NCBI RefSeq assembly: GCF_005280585.1
Contig: NZ_SZVO01000022.1
Span: 1 to 64,000 of the forward strand
Origin: Dyadobacter frigoris
Lineage (GTDB): Bacteria > Bacteroidota > Bacteroidia > Cytophagales > Spirosomataceae
Direction: 5' to 3'
DNA length: 64,000 nucleotides
Both the position numbers and the translations under genes were made by a program. Of the stretch, positions 1 through 9,858 are shown piece by piece. A model generated the notes under the pieces. It made no database searches, was not told the origin of the DNA, and was given only the letters and a program-made list of their open reading frames with translations. The stretch's first letter is position 1. Every line of letters begins with the position of its first letter.

Positions 1-62
1 TTTTGGGAATAGAGGGGGTTGGAAAGCAAAACAGGCACGGAATGCGTCGTAAAGCGGGCGTT

Positions 63-376
63 GGTTCCTCATAGAGGTACCCCAAAAAGAACTTCAATAG
101 TGGATTGGCGTCAAGAAATAACCCAAGCGGCATGAATAGGTCATTTGACCCTTCGTTTTATACCTAGATATAAGGAGAGAGAAATGTGGTGTTCCGGGTT
201 ATAGGCTCCGGGTTATTCGTGAATTTTACCCTCCGCTACTTTTAAACCTATATATAACGAAAGAGAAAGTATCGTTCAGCTCCTTTGTTCAAGGATTGTT
301 CACAGGAGGCTCACAAGGAGCCCGGGAAATCACGAGATCTGTTTCATGCTAGAAACAGGGAGCTCACAAGGAGCTC
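63..376. repeat. Non-coding region with short palindromes (REP-like)
   Basis: The first 509 bases hold no convincing gene. They contain several compact palindromes. Positions 63-81 pair GGTTCCTC with GAGGTACC around ATA (one mismatch). Positions 308-322 are GGCTC-ACAAG-GAGCC. Positions 339-358 pair CTGTTTC with GAAACAG. Positions 360-376 are GAGCTC-ACAAG-GAGCTC. The same style of small hairpin recurs near 25.6 kb, so this is probably a dispersed REP-like family rather than a terminator. No coding capacity is evident on either strand. Function is unknown. Confidence 0.55.
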
Positions 377-443
377 GATAATTCGGAATTGTTTCGAAGG
401 GTAATAATACAATGCTTTCATAATAATAGAAATTTGAAATGAA

Positions 444-487
444 AGCCGGGAATAGATTATACATCACTATACAATTTATTCCCGGCT
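444..487 (-). terminator. Terminator-like hairpin after the aminopeptidase gene
   Basis: An 11-bp perfect stem (444-454 with 477-487, arm AGCCGGGAATA) lies 22 bases past the stop codon of the minus-strand aminopeptidase gene. On that strand it is followed by a moderately T-rich run (TTTCATTTC), which fits a factor-independent terminator, although the loop of 22 bases is long. Confidence 0.55.
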
Positions 488-509
488 CATTATATATTGT
501 ATCACTTCA

Positions 510-1898
510 CTATAACCTATTCAATCCTTCAATATCAGATACCGCCTTAATAAGGGGTTCTCCTAACAACTGATATCCACTCTCTGTAATTAAAAAATTC
601 TCCTCAACCCTTGCTCCGCCAAAATTGCGGAATGCGGCAAGTTTATCATAGTTAATAAAATCTTTCAACTTACCTTGTGCCTGCCACATATCCATTAACT
701 CCGGAATAAAATACAATCCCGGTTCAACGGTAAGTACAAAACCAGCTTCTAATTCTCTCCCTAGCCTAAGCGATTTCAATCCAAATTCCTTGCTTTTGAC
801 CATCCCTTCCGAATAACCTACAAATTGCTCTCCCAAATCTTCCATATCATGAACGTCAAGCCCCATCATATGGCCAAGTCCACATTGGAAAAATAATGTA
901 TGTGCTCCCTCACTCACCGCATCCTTAACATCACCCTTCATCAACCCCAACTGCTTCAAACCGTCAACCAAATGCTCGCAAGCCAGCTTGTGGATATCCA
1001 GAAATCTGATTCCAGGTCTTAACGAATTCGCCGCAGCCTGTTCCGCTTTCAGCACAATCTCATAAACCTCCTTTTGTAATGAAGTAAATTTTTGATCAAC
1101 AGGAAAAGTTCTGGTCAGGTCACCTGCATAATGCATTGCCGTTTCAGCTCCGCAATCACATAAAATCAATTGCCCCTTTTTCAGCGTGTCGTTAGTTGGA
1201 TGATTATGCAACGTTTGTCCATTAACAGTATAGATGACAGGATAAGCAATAGTTCCCCCGGCACTTAAAGCAAGGCCTTCAACGATCCCGGCAACATATT
1301 TTTCCGTAACATTCTCTTTCGAATAACGGATTGCGGCCAAATGCATTTCGTTACTGATATTTACAGCTTTATCAATTTCGGTAACTTCCAAAGCAGACTT
1401 GTATGCACGCTGAGCAATTACCGCTTTTATTAATATTACCGAAGCTCCTTCTTTTACCTTTGTATTAGGAATTTCTAAAATGTCGCTTAGTTTGATAACC
1501 GCATCTGATCGGTATGGCGGTAAATAGTGGACGGCCTGTCCAGACGATAAAGATTTTTTAATTAAAATCCCAAGCGAATTTGATTCTGCAACTTTATTAA
1601 TCCCCGTTTGAGCAGCGATTTCAGTCAACGAAGGCTGCGTGCCCATCCACACTATATCATCAATAGTCGGCTCATTGCCTATTATGATTTCAATATCCTC
1701 ATCAATATTAATTAACGCAGCCAAACCCGGTTTATCCAATCCAAAGAAATATAGAAACGAGCTGTCCTGACGGAAATGATAGGTGTTATCTCTATAATTC
1801 ATTCCAACTTCTTCATTCCCTAAAAACAAAATGAGTCCGTGCCCAACTGCCTTTTTTAACTTGTCTCTTCTTTCCTTATATACATCAATACTAAACAT
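510..1898 (-). CDS. pepP: Xaa-Pro aminopeptidase (aminopeptidase P, M24B family)
   Basis: This 462-residue cytoplasmic metallopeptidase removes an N-terminal residue from peptides with proline in second position. An N-terminal aminopeptidase P domain (about residues 1-150) precedes an M24 pita-bread catalytic domain (about 165-450). The five metal ligands are visible: Asp248 (CDCGAE), Asp260 (AGDLTRTF), His343 (GLGHMMGLDVHD), Glu392 (VEPGLYF) and Glu432 (GGARVEE). Length is normal for the family and there is no signal peptide. The start MFSIDVYKERR fits the conserved N-terminus. The next gene upstream on the same strand is a second peptidase (DUF885, frameshifted), so the pair may serve peptide degradation. 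A hairpin terminator follows. Family assignment is secure; exact substrate preference is inferred. Confidence 0.93.
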   Translation of the reverse strand: MFSIDVYKERRDKLKKAVGHGLILFLGNEEVGMNYRDNTYHFRQDSSFLYFFGLDKPGLAALINIDEDIEIIIGNEPTIDDIVWMGTQPSLTEIAAQTGINKVAESNSLGILIKKSLSSGQAVHYLPPYRSDAVIKLSDILEIPNTKVKEGASVILIKAVIAQRAYKSALEVTEIDKAVNISNEMHLAAIRYSKENVTEKYVAGIVEGLALSAGGTIAYPVIYTVNGQTLHNHPTNDTLKKGQLILCDCGAETAMHYAGDLTRTFPVDQKFTSLQKEVYEIVLKAEQAAANSLRPGIRFLDIHKLACEHLVDGLKQLGLMKGDVKDAVSEGAHTLFFQCGLGHMMGLDVHDMEDLGEQFVGYSEGMVKSKEFGLKSLRLGRELEAGFVLTVEPGLYFIPELMDMWQAQGKLKDFINYDKLAAFRNFGGARVEENFLITESGYQLLGEPLIKAVSDIEGLNRL

Positions 1899-1952
1899 CC
1901 CCTTTTCCTATTTTAATTGATACGCATTTTAAGTTTTCCAAGGCCGCCAATT

Positions 1953-3739
1953 TTACTTTTCCAACATCAATGCCTTAATGTATTTAACCGGAGTACTTCC
2001 GTAACTCAGGAATTTTTCATGGAAAGATTTTAGATCAAACTTATTGCCCATCTTGGTTTTATAATCCCGGCGTAAATCGATTATTTCTTTATAACCTGTA
2101 TAATAACTTGTCAACTGTACATTACTGACACTTACTCTTTTCCATTTACCTTCCGCTTCTGCCTGCTGTTGAAACGCTTCCTTAATCAAAAGATGTAAAG
2201 CTTCTTCCTTTGTCATATTTCCGGCGTGCACGCTATAATCCAGAATTGTGTTACAAACTGTTCTCAAATGCCACTTATACCACATCAGCCACATTTCAGG
2301 TTGATTATTTCCAAAACCATTTTCCAGCATCATTTGCTCGGTATAAACTGCCCAGCCCTCGATCATGGCGCCATTTCCCAAAAGTGATTTTATCAAACTT
2401 GGTGATTGATTGGCATAAACAAGCTGAGTATAATGACCCGGGATTGCTTCATGGATATCCAGGATCTGCATGATGTAATGATTGTACTCCCTCAGATAAC
2501 TTTCCGCTTTCTCTTTTGGCCAGTTGGCAATGCTGCCTACATTATAATAGGTATTTCCCCCTTTATCATACGGTCCCGGTGCACTGATGGAGGCTCCTGC
2601 AACGCCAGCCATGTATGCAGGCTCCTTTCTTACAATAAGTGGCTTTGTTGGATCCAGCGTGATCAGTTTTTTTTCATTGATAAATTTAATAAGGCCGGGA
2701 ATGATGTCGGAAATTGCTGTTTGGAAATCTTGTTGTTTGACGTGATTTACAGAAAGTGTGTCAATCATCCATCCAATCAATTCAAGCGAATCTTTTGGCA
2801 TTGGCTTATTTCCGAAATACTTTGGCCACAATTGTCTGCTTATTACCGCCATTTTCGACTGAACGTTTTCTTTTCTGGCTACTGCCGAATCGTAAATCTG
2901 GTCAGCAGTATAAGCTGACTGAATATTGTGTGCAAATTTTCTTCCATACAAATCTTTCCCTAATCTGAAACTTCTCGGTTTGTCGCTTTTTAATTCTTTC
3001 AGCCACTTCGTATAATCTTTTATAGCCGCAACAGCCTTTCCGGATCTTTCTATAATCTGTTTCTTTTCGGAAGCATCAAGCGTCGATACTTTCAACGAAT
3101 CCAGAAGATCGTTTTCAAATACAGACAATCCTCCCAAATTCTGATCGACTGCCAGACCAAGCAATTCAGGTACCGGATTTATAATTACACTTTTTGCAGC
3201 TTTGTAATATTCAGGAACATTAACCAGTCTTCCTTTTATACTTCTCAACCGTTCATTTAGCGGCGCATAATTTTCAGTTAAGATAAATGCAAAAGTTCCG
3301 CTTACATTATAAGACGAAGGATCCCACTGATATGATTTTAAAGTATCAGTATTCCACTGACTTTCTTTTAGTAGATTTTGAATCAAATAAAAGTCAGTTT
3401 GGCTGGCGGCAGATAACTGTTTGGGATTAATCGTAGCCAGGGAATCCAGCTGACTTTTTGCAAAATAACCGAAGACTCAATCCACTTCTGATCAGGAATA
3501 ACCAACACGCTATCATATTTATGATAACCCGCCGTTATGGCCCAATCCGGATTTTGTTTCCATAACGCTTCAATAAAGAATGCTGAATAATTTTCAAAAG
3601 CTTTGTCCGACTTTATCTCTTTTTCCTCAGAAGTCGAGCTTTTGCATCCTATATATAGCAACGATGATAAAAATAAGGCAGGCAACACGAGTTTGGTAAT
3701 TCTAACTCTTTGCTCCAATGATTGCAGGTATAATTTCAT
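1953..3739 (-). pseudogene. DUF885 family metallopeptidase-like lipoprotein, frameshifted
   Basis: Two overlapping minus-strand frames together make one DUF885 protein of about 595 residues, the usual family length. The first (3739-3383) has a lipoprotein signal (LLYIGC, Cys32) and the family's N-terminus (WAITAGYHKYDS). The second (stop at 1953) carries the catalytic part with HEAIPGH and EGWAVYTEQMM, typical zinc-ligand motifs. Continuity breaks in the A4 run at 3462-3465 (T4 on the coding strand): inserting one T there joins ...WIESSVIFAKSQLDS... smoothly into the downstream frame through SAASQTDFYLIQNLL. The downstream frame alone has only a TTG start and no signal peptide. Either this is a genuine inactivating indel, or a homopolymer sequencing error in an intact gene. 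The catalytic motifs show no other decay, which leans towards a recent event or an error. Confidence 0.85.
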
Positions 3740-4023
3740 AAAGCGCTTTTACAGAAAGTTCAGGTTTTTCTTTACTAAAATATAGAATGGTGAACCTGAA
3801 AAATAATCAGGTTCAGATTGCCAAATTTAGACTTTAACCTCAGGATTTTCTCCTTTGTATTTAATAAGTTTTTAACCGATTTTACCCCGACCTGAATAAT
3901 CGAAATTTGTTTGATATTTTAAACGCCGGTTTTAGATCTTACGGAGCTTTGGAGGATGTACCAATGAGTGACGCAAAAATATCAGATGGAAGTAAATTCC
4001 GGCAATATTATGACCGGTATAAC

Positions 4024-6207
4024 TTAAAGAACCACTATTTGCCTGGTTACATCAATACCTGAACCTTTTATGCGGACAATGTATTTTCCGGACGACAGAT
4101 TTCTGACAGGAATTTTCACCCGACTTTTCATATCCTGCCTTTGAAAGGTCATGATTCTGCCCAAAAGATCGTAAACGGTTATTTCTGCATTGGCAATATC
4201 GTCTCTGGATTCAACATAAATATTATCTCTTGAACCCGGATTTGGGAATACGACAATATCAGATTCACCTTCGGTAATTACTTCCAATTCATTTGAAAAA
4301 GGAGAATAACAGGTCAGCAAATTGGTACCAATCGCAAACGTATCTTTGGTACGTGCTGAATATGTGCCTGTTACATTTGTCCTGATACTGCTGGTAGTGG
4401 ACGTCGTCAGAATTTGCTCGTCACGCTTCCAGTCATAAGATTCGTTCAGGCCAGTTTCATTGATCGTTGCCGTCGCTGTAAAAGGTCCGGATTTTGCGAT
4501 AACGGGAGTCGGGATTACAGGACGTACAATGAGTGCCGAAACGTTGGAATTATCCGACAGGCAACCAAAAACGCTCTGGCTTCGTACAAAATAATTTCCC
4601 GTTTCTGATACTGTAATTGACGGTCCGCTAAGCAACGCATCGTTAGTGCCCTGTTTGTACCAGGTGTATTGATCATTCCCTGAATTGATCGAAAAAGTAA
4701 ATGAAGAATCCGCACAGACCTGTTGTGAGCCGGACTGGGCTATGGTTGGTGTAACAGGTTTGATGGATGTATTGATAACTATTTTCTGACTACGAAGTGT
4801 ATTGCCATTAGCATCCTTAACACGTGCTATGTATGTTCCCGGACTTGAAATGTTGATCGTTCTGCCGCCACCCAAATCCCTGAGACTTCCATTCACGTCG
4901 GTATACCAGAAATAATTAAGGTAACCATCCGGTAAAGTCAGGTTAACAGAAGTATTATTCGGTGCGCAGGTGCTGGTAATTTTTGGCTCATCAGAAACGG
5001 AAACAGGACTGACAGTTGAGAAAAAATCACTGTTTAAAACGTCATTCCACGCATTGGCAAGAATTGTGGTACCCTCAACTCCTTGAAAATGAGTACCATC
5101 TCCGCCCCGGCTTGTAAAAAGATTATCTGTTTCCGGACCAGCATAGGCAATTCCCTGAAGATCCTGGATTACAGCATTTTGCGCGGCAATTACGGACGGG
5201 CTTGTGACAGAAACCTGATTTTGGTTCGCAATTCTTGAAGTTCGTGCAATGACCCACGGTACTCTAAAATTAATATCACTGCTCAACTTGGTGATCAAAT
5301 CCTGAAGTCCGTTTTTGTAGTCGTTAAAATTTGTATTGAGTGGATAGGTATCAGATTCTCCCTGCATCCATAATATCGCACGCGCGCCATATTGTTTTAC
5401 ATAATGCTGCATGGAAAGCCGCACATTCGCATAAGGCATCTGAGGAGCAAACTGAATTAAACCACTGGCTACATCCCATGTAGCTTCATTCCTGCTGCTT
5501 TTATTCCAGTTTGATATGGCAGTACCCTCCCAGGCTGTATTTACAAAAAGCACCGGAACGTTTAATTTTACAGCTAAAAGATCCCCCAGAATTCCCCAAC
5601 ACCAGGTGCCATGTCCCCTAAGCCCCATAGTAATATTACTATTGTTGAGCTGCGTAAACAATGGCGGCGGAAGATTGTCCAGCGAATTACTGATCTCATT
5701 ATTATGATCAATATAATTGACCCGCTCGTCATTTGCTACCGGACTTGAATAGTTAATTCCCTGGGCATTTGATTGGCCGGAAATAATGAAAACCTCTCCT
5801 ACGCCAACTCTTGAAACCGTGGAGGTGTTTCCAATAATAATCCCATTTTTTGAACCCCTGACTTCAATCGTATACCAGCCGCCGCTAATGCGTATTACAC
5901 CGCTGAAAACGCCGCCAGCAGGATTAGTCTGCAAGGTTCTCCATGGAATTTCTGTCCCTTGTTCGGCACTGACGGGTAATACGTGCACTTCGATTTTGTC
6001 GACGGCAATCGAATAACTTCCACTCACCGTGACGTTTGCCGATTTATCTAAATCCCGTTGATAGATCGCACGTTCAAGAGGTGCGGTCACTGTAACTTGC
6101 GCCTGCAGGCAAAAAGGTAAGAAAATAAGTAGGATAACACCCCGATAAGAAGCTAAATACCTACGTTTTTCAAAAAAATAATGTAAAGATTTTAAGATAT
6201 AGTTCAT
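4024..6207 (-). CDS. Secreted SGNH/sialate O-acetylesterase-like protein with T9SS sorting domain
   Basis: This 727-residue exported protein has a signal peptide ending near FCLQAQ (about residue 37). The SGNH/SASA-type esterase domain spans roughly residues 135-395: block I GQSNAQG with nucleophile Ser146, the QGESD block at 282-286, and the Asp370/His373 pair in DGTHFQG. Ig-like/PKD-type beta repeats follow (about 405-640). The last 75 residues (FPNPGS..., YDLLGR, LSSGKYIVRI) match the Por secretion type A C-terminal sorting domain, so the protein is expected to cross the outer membrane by the type IX system and remain cell-surface attached or be released. Likely substrates are acetylated glycans; the specific ester is unknown. 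It stands alone with no glycan operon beside it. Confidence 0.88.
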   Translation of the reverse strand: MNYILKSLHYFFEKRRYLASYRGVILLIFLPFCLQAQVTVTAPLERAIYQRDLDKSANVTVSGSYSIAVDKIEVHVLPVSAEQGTEIPWRTLQTNPAGGVFSGVIRISGGWYTIEVRGSKNGIIIGNTSTVSRVGVGEVFIISGQSNAQGINYSSPVANDERVNYIDHNNEISNSLDNLPPPLFTQLNNSNITMGLRGHGTWCWGILGDLLAVKLNVPVLFVNTAWEGTAISNWNKSSRNEATWDVASGLIQFAPQMPYANVRLSMQHYVKQYGARAILWMQGESDTYPLNTNFNDYKNGLQDLITKLSSDINFRVPWVIARTSRIANQNQVSVTSPSVIAAQNAVIQDLQGIAYAGPETDNLFTSRGGDGTHFQGVEGTTILANAWNDVLNSDFFSTVSPVSVSDEPKITSTCAPNNTSVNLTLPDGYLNYFWYTDVNGSLRDLGGGRTINISSPGTYIARVKDANGNTLRSQKIVINTSIKPVTPTIAQSGSQQVCADSSFTFSINSGNDQYTWYKQGTNDALLSGPSITVSETGNYFVRSQSVFGCLSDNSNVSALIVRPVIPTPVIAKSGPFTATATINETGLNESYDWKRDEQILTTSTTSSIRTNVTGTYSARTKDTFAIGTNLLTCYSPFSNELEVITEGESDIVVFPNPGSRDNIYVESRDDIANAEITVYDLLGRIMTFQRQDMKSRVKIPVRNLSSGKYIVRIKGSGIDVTRQIVVL

Positions 6208-6386
6208 GAAGTGTGCAAAATCAATAGAATCACAGTGTAACTAATACGACACAAAGTATATAAAAAACGTTGTAGCGTGCAATAAAAAACTATTAAGCGG
6301 ATGAGGAGGCTTACTGCTTTTTATACAATTACTGATAACTCTGATGATTTGTTGCACAGGCTGATTATAACCTGATTGCAAAAAAT

Positions 6387-6418
6387 AAATCCTGTCCCGG
6401 AGGTGTGAGACAGGATTT
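6387..6418 (-). terminator. Rho-independent terminator of malic enzyme gene
   Basis: A 10-bp perfect stem (AAATCCTGTC at 6387-6396 with GACAGGATTT at 6409-6418) lies just past the malic enzyme stop codon on the minus strand and is followed there by a T-rich tract (ATTTATTTTTTGC). This is a good factor-independent terminator. Confidence 0.8.
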
Positions 6419-6429
6419 AATTATGCATA

Positions 6430-8736
6430 TTAAATCTTCCCGGGACTTTCGATATCCTTTACTTTACTCTTCATCTGAGCATCAATAACGGCTACCAGTG
6501 CCATGTTGTAAATACTGCGAACGGAACTTCCCAGCTGAAGAACATGAACAGGTTTTTTTAGCCCTAATAAAATCGGGCCAATAGCATCGGCATTACCAAC
6601 TTCCTTCATTAAGTTATATGCAATATTGCCAGCAGCCAAATTTGGGAATATCAGCGTATTCACATCCTGATTTACCAGCTCGCTAAAAGGATAGCTATCC
6701 TGTAAATTTTTTGGATTGAGGGCTACACTAGCTTGCATTTCACCATCTACAATGAGAGAAGGCATACGCTTTTTGATAAGCTTTCTCGCCTCTGACATAA
6801 TTTTTGCTTCGGGCGAATCACTGCTTCCAAAGTTGGAATAACTAAGCAATGCAATACGTGGAGTAAGGTTAAAGTTTTGAACCTCTCTTGCTGCCAAGGC
6901 TGTAATATCTGCCACTTCTTCCGCAGTCGGGTTGAAATTAACAGTTGTATCTGCCAGGAATAACGGTCCTTTTTTAGTTATTAAAAGGTACATCCCTGCA
7001 ATCTTTTTCACACCATCTTCTTTTCCGATAATCTGAAGAGCAGGTCGGATCGTGTCAGGATAATTTTTGGTAAGACCTGAAATCATCGCATCTGCATCGC
7101 CGGTTTCTACCATCATACAACCGAAATAATTCCGGTCCGTCATGGCTTTTTCTGCCTCGTATTCATTGATTCCCTTACGCTGACGTTTATCAAAGTAAAG
7201 TTTTGAATATCTTTTTCTGTTTTCTGTCTGCGCATCACTTCTCGGATCAATGATTACCATACCTTCCAGATCTATCCCATTCGCTACTGCCAGGGATTTG
7301 ATCTTGCTTTCTTCGCCTAAAAGAATCGGGAATGCAGCTTTTTCATCATAAACAAGTTGCGCAGCTTTCAATACTTTCCAGTTGTCCGCATCTGCAAATA
7401 CCAGTCTGCGTGGATCCAGGCGCGCTTTATTTCCAATTACACGCAGTAATTGATTATCCAGACCAAGCCGGTGGTTCAGTTCTTCCTTATATCCTTCCCA
7501 ATCCAGAATATGCTTTTTCGCAACACCACTTTCCATAGCTGCAAGTGCTACGGCCGGCGCGACCGTTGATAATAATCTTGGGTCCAGAGGTTTTGGAATA
7601 ATATAATCCTTTCCGAAAGAAATCGTCTTTTCATTGTAAGCAAGATTCACGATATCCGGCACAGCACTTTTCGCCAGATCAGCCAAAGCTTTTACTGCCG
7701 CCAGTTTCATTGCTTCGTTTATTTGTGTCGCTCTCACGTCAAGTGCTCCACGGAAAATAAACGGGAATCCAAGTACATTATTAACCTGATTTGGATAATC
7801 GCTTCTGCCCGTGGCCATAATTACATCACTTCTTGCACCGGTTGCAGCTTCGTAAGAAATTTCAGGATCAGGATTCGCCATTGCAAAAACAATTGGATTA
7901 TCCGCCATGCTTTTGATCATATCCGGCGTTACGACATTTCCTACACTTAATCCTAAAAACACATCTGCATTTTTCATCGCAGAAACCAGCGTCATTTCAG
8001 AAGTAGCAGAAACGGTGTAAGGAATTCTGTCTTCGCCCAAGTCCGTACGTGAAGGGTGAAGCACTCCATCTTTATCGAATAAGATGAAATTTTCAGGTTT
8101 TGCTCCCAATGAAGTATACAAAAGCACGCATGACATTGCTGCTGCTCCTGCCCCACTGATAACGAACTTTGCTGTATCAATCGTCTTTTTTTGTAATTCC
8201 AGTGCATTAAGCAAAGCCGCACTGCTGATAATTGCGGTACCGTGCTGGTCATCATGCATGACCGGAATTTTCATTTTTTGCCTTAATTGTTTTTCAATGT
8301 AAAAACACTCAGGGGCTTTTATATCTTCCAGGTTTATTCCTCCAAAGGTCGGCTCCAAAGCCAAGACGATCTGGATAAATTTGTCGGGATCTGTTTCATT
8401 TATTTCAATATCAAAAACATCGATATCAGAAAATATTTTGAACAAAACCGCCTTGCCTTCCATAACCGGCTTGCTGGCGTCAGGTCCAATATTTCCCAGA
8501 CCAAGTACCGCAGTTCCGTTTGTAATTACCCCAACCAGATTTCCCTTAGCTGTGTATTTATATACCTCTTCAACATCTCGGAAAATTTCCTTGCAAGGTT
8601 CTGCCACGCCAGGAGAATACGCAAGAGACAAATCCCGTTGGGTTTTCGCATCTTTTGTAGGAATAACTTCAATTTTCCCCGGTCTTCCTTTGGCATGATA
8701 ATCCAGTGCCTGTTCTTTTCTTAATTGCTCCTTCAT
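6430..8736 (-). CDS. maeB: NADP-dependent malic enzyme with phosphotransacetylase-like C-terminus
   Basis: This 768-residue enzyme oxidatively decarboxylates malate to pyruvate, supplying NADPH and pyruvate. The N-terminal malic domain shows the catalytic Tyr40 (LAYSPGVAEPC) and Lys95 (VMEGKAVLF), and the motif MHDDQHGTAI. An NAD(P)-binding Rossmann domain begins near VISGAGAAAMSC. From about residue 430 a PTA_PTB domain follows. That domain is the hallmark of the long MaeB class and is usually regulatory (acetyl-CoA responsive in E. coli) rather than catalytic. Length matches the class. It is flanked by its own terminator and appears monocistronic. Confidence in the family is very high; the cofactor choice (NADP) is inferred from class membership. 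Confidence 0.95.
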   Translation of the reverse strand: MKEQLRKEQALDYHAKGRPGKIEVIPTKDAKTQRDLSLAYSPGVAEPCKEIFRDVEEVYKYTAKGNLVGVITNGTAVLGLGNIGPDASKPVMEGKAVLFKIFSDIDVFDIEINETDPDKFIQIVLALEPTFGGINLEDIKAPECFYIEKQLRQKMKIPVMHDDQHGTAIISSAALLNALELQKKTIDTAKFVISGAGAAAMSCVLLYTSLGAKPENFILFDKDGVLHPSRTDLGEDRIPYTVSATSEMTLVSAMKNADVFLGLSVGNVVTPDMIKSMADNPIVFAMANPDPEISYEAATGARSDVIMATGRSDYPNQVNNVLGFPFIFRGALDVRATQINEAMKLAAVKALADLAKSAVPDIVNLAYNEKTISFGKDYIIPKPLDPRLLSTVAPAVALAAMESGVAKKHILDWEGYKEELNHRLGLDNQLLRVIGNKARLDPRRLVFADADNWKVLKAAQLVYDEKAAFPILLGEESKIKSLAVANGIDLEGMVIIDPRSDAQTENRKRYSKLYFDKRQRKGINEYEAEKAMTDRNYFGCMMVETGDADAMISGLTKNYPDTIRPALQIIGKEDGVKKIAGMYLLITKKGPLFLADTTVNFNPTAEEVADITALAAREVQNFNLTPRIALLSYSNFGSSDSPEAKIMSEARKLIKKRMPSLIVDGEMQASVALNPKNLQDSYPFSELVNQDVNTLIFPNLAAGNIAYNLMKEVGNADAIGPILLGLKKPVHVLQLGSSVRSIYNMALVAVIDAQMKSKVKDIESPGKI

Positions 8737-8917
8737 AATTAAATTTCAATTCACATCTCAATAAGCCATTTACATTGGCCGCCTATGATCAGAAAATCTT
8801 TTGCAAAAATTGTTTACTCTTTTTCTTTGCGCAAAAGTATCACACTTTATAATCATTACCTGTTTGCTGATTCATTGTTTTACTAATAATCGGCCAAATA
8901 CTAAATTAAATCATCGT

Positions 8918-9856
8918 TCAGGGGAGATTTTTTATAGCAGCTGCCAGCATTTCTATATATTGTTCACGATCAATATCATAAACTACTTCCACGTTTGGCT
9001 CTTTTTGCAGCACATTGAAATAATCAACAACGGTAGCACCGGTAGTAAGTTTTCCAGTTGTTTCTACCGCAACGTAACAAGGTTTCGACTTGAAAATCTC
9101 CGGGTTCATAAGCCACGCAATTGCACAAGGATCATGCAAGGCAGCACCACCTTCCAGTTCAACACGATTTTCTCTGTAAAAAATGGAAAAGAATTCCAGC
9201 AAACCGGCTGCGGCTAAACCTGTTTTGTTTCCAATGGCTCTGAAAGTTTCGATATCATGTTGAAAAATAACGGCCTTGTGCGTCACATCTAATCCACACA
9301 TCGTGATAGGCACGCCTGAATCAAAAACGATTGCTGCTGCTTCCGGGTCAGCATATATATTAAATTCGGCAAGCGGTGTCATATTACCACGGAAAATACC
9401 ACCACCCATCAGCGAAATTCTTTCTATCTTGTTTTTCAAATTGGGAAATGCCAACAGAAAAGCTGCGATATTAGTCAACGGACCGGTAGGAACAATGGTG
9501 ATTTTCTCCTGACTTTCTCTCAGGATATTGGCAATACCTTCAACGGCCAAAATACTTTCAGCTTCCGAAACAGGTGCCGGAAAAACGGCTCCATCTAAAC
9601 CACTTTCGCCATGCACATGATCTGAAACCAGTAATTCCCTGAGTAACGGTTTTTCACATCCGCGATAAACCGGCACGTTCACTTCCATCAAAGAAATTAA
9701 TCGCAATGCGTTGAAAAGTGTTTTGTCCTGCGTCTGGTTTCCCGCCGAAGTTGTTATTGCTTTTACATCAAATCTGCCGCTTCCGAATGCCAGCATTAAC
9801 ATCAGGGCATCATCAAGGCCGGGATCACAATCTATAATTACAGGTATTTTTTTCAT
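8918..9856 (-). CDS. Inosine-uridine-type nucleoside hydrolase
   Basis: This 312-residue enzyme hydrolyses the N-glycosidic bond of ribonucleosides, giving a free base and ribose. The diagnostic calcium-binding motif DCDPGLDD is at residues 9-16, and the family's middle motif (PTGPLTNIAAFL) and later active-site stretch (EFNIYADPEAAAIV, DVTHKA) are present. There is no signal peptide, so it acts in the cytoplasm. It lies two bases downstream of the ribokinase gene on the same strand. The pair forms a logical salvage operon: nucleoside to base plus ribose, then ribose to ribose 5-phosphate. Base specificity cannot be read from the sequence. Confidence 0.92.
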   Translation of the reverse strand: MKKIPVIIDCDPGLDDALMLMLAFGSGRFDVKAITTSAGNQTQDKTLFNALRLISLMEVNVPVYRGCEKPLLRELLVSDHVHGESGLDGAVFPAPVSEAESILAVEGIANILRESQEKITIVPTGPLTNIAAFLLAFPNLKNKIERISLMGGGIFRGNMTPLAEFNIYADPEAAAIVFDSGVPITMCGLDVTHKAVIFQHDIETFRAIGNKTGLAAAGLLEFFSIFYRENRVELEGGAALHDPCAIAWLMNPEIFKSKPCYVAVETTGKLTTGATVVDYFNVLQKEPNVEVVYDIDREQYIEMLAAAIKNLP

Positions 9857-9858
9857 TT

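Noticed and set aside
3964..4062. Possible 32-residue plus-strand ORF after a GGAGG stretch
   Set aside because: It overlaps the end of the SGNH gene on the other strand, is very short and resembles nothing known; a chance ORF is more likely.
8287..8724. 145- and 105-residue plus-strand ORFs opposite maeB
   Set aside because: Antisense shadows of a strongly conserved coding sequence; composition is not protein-like.
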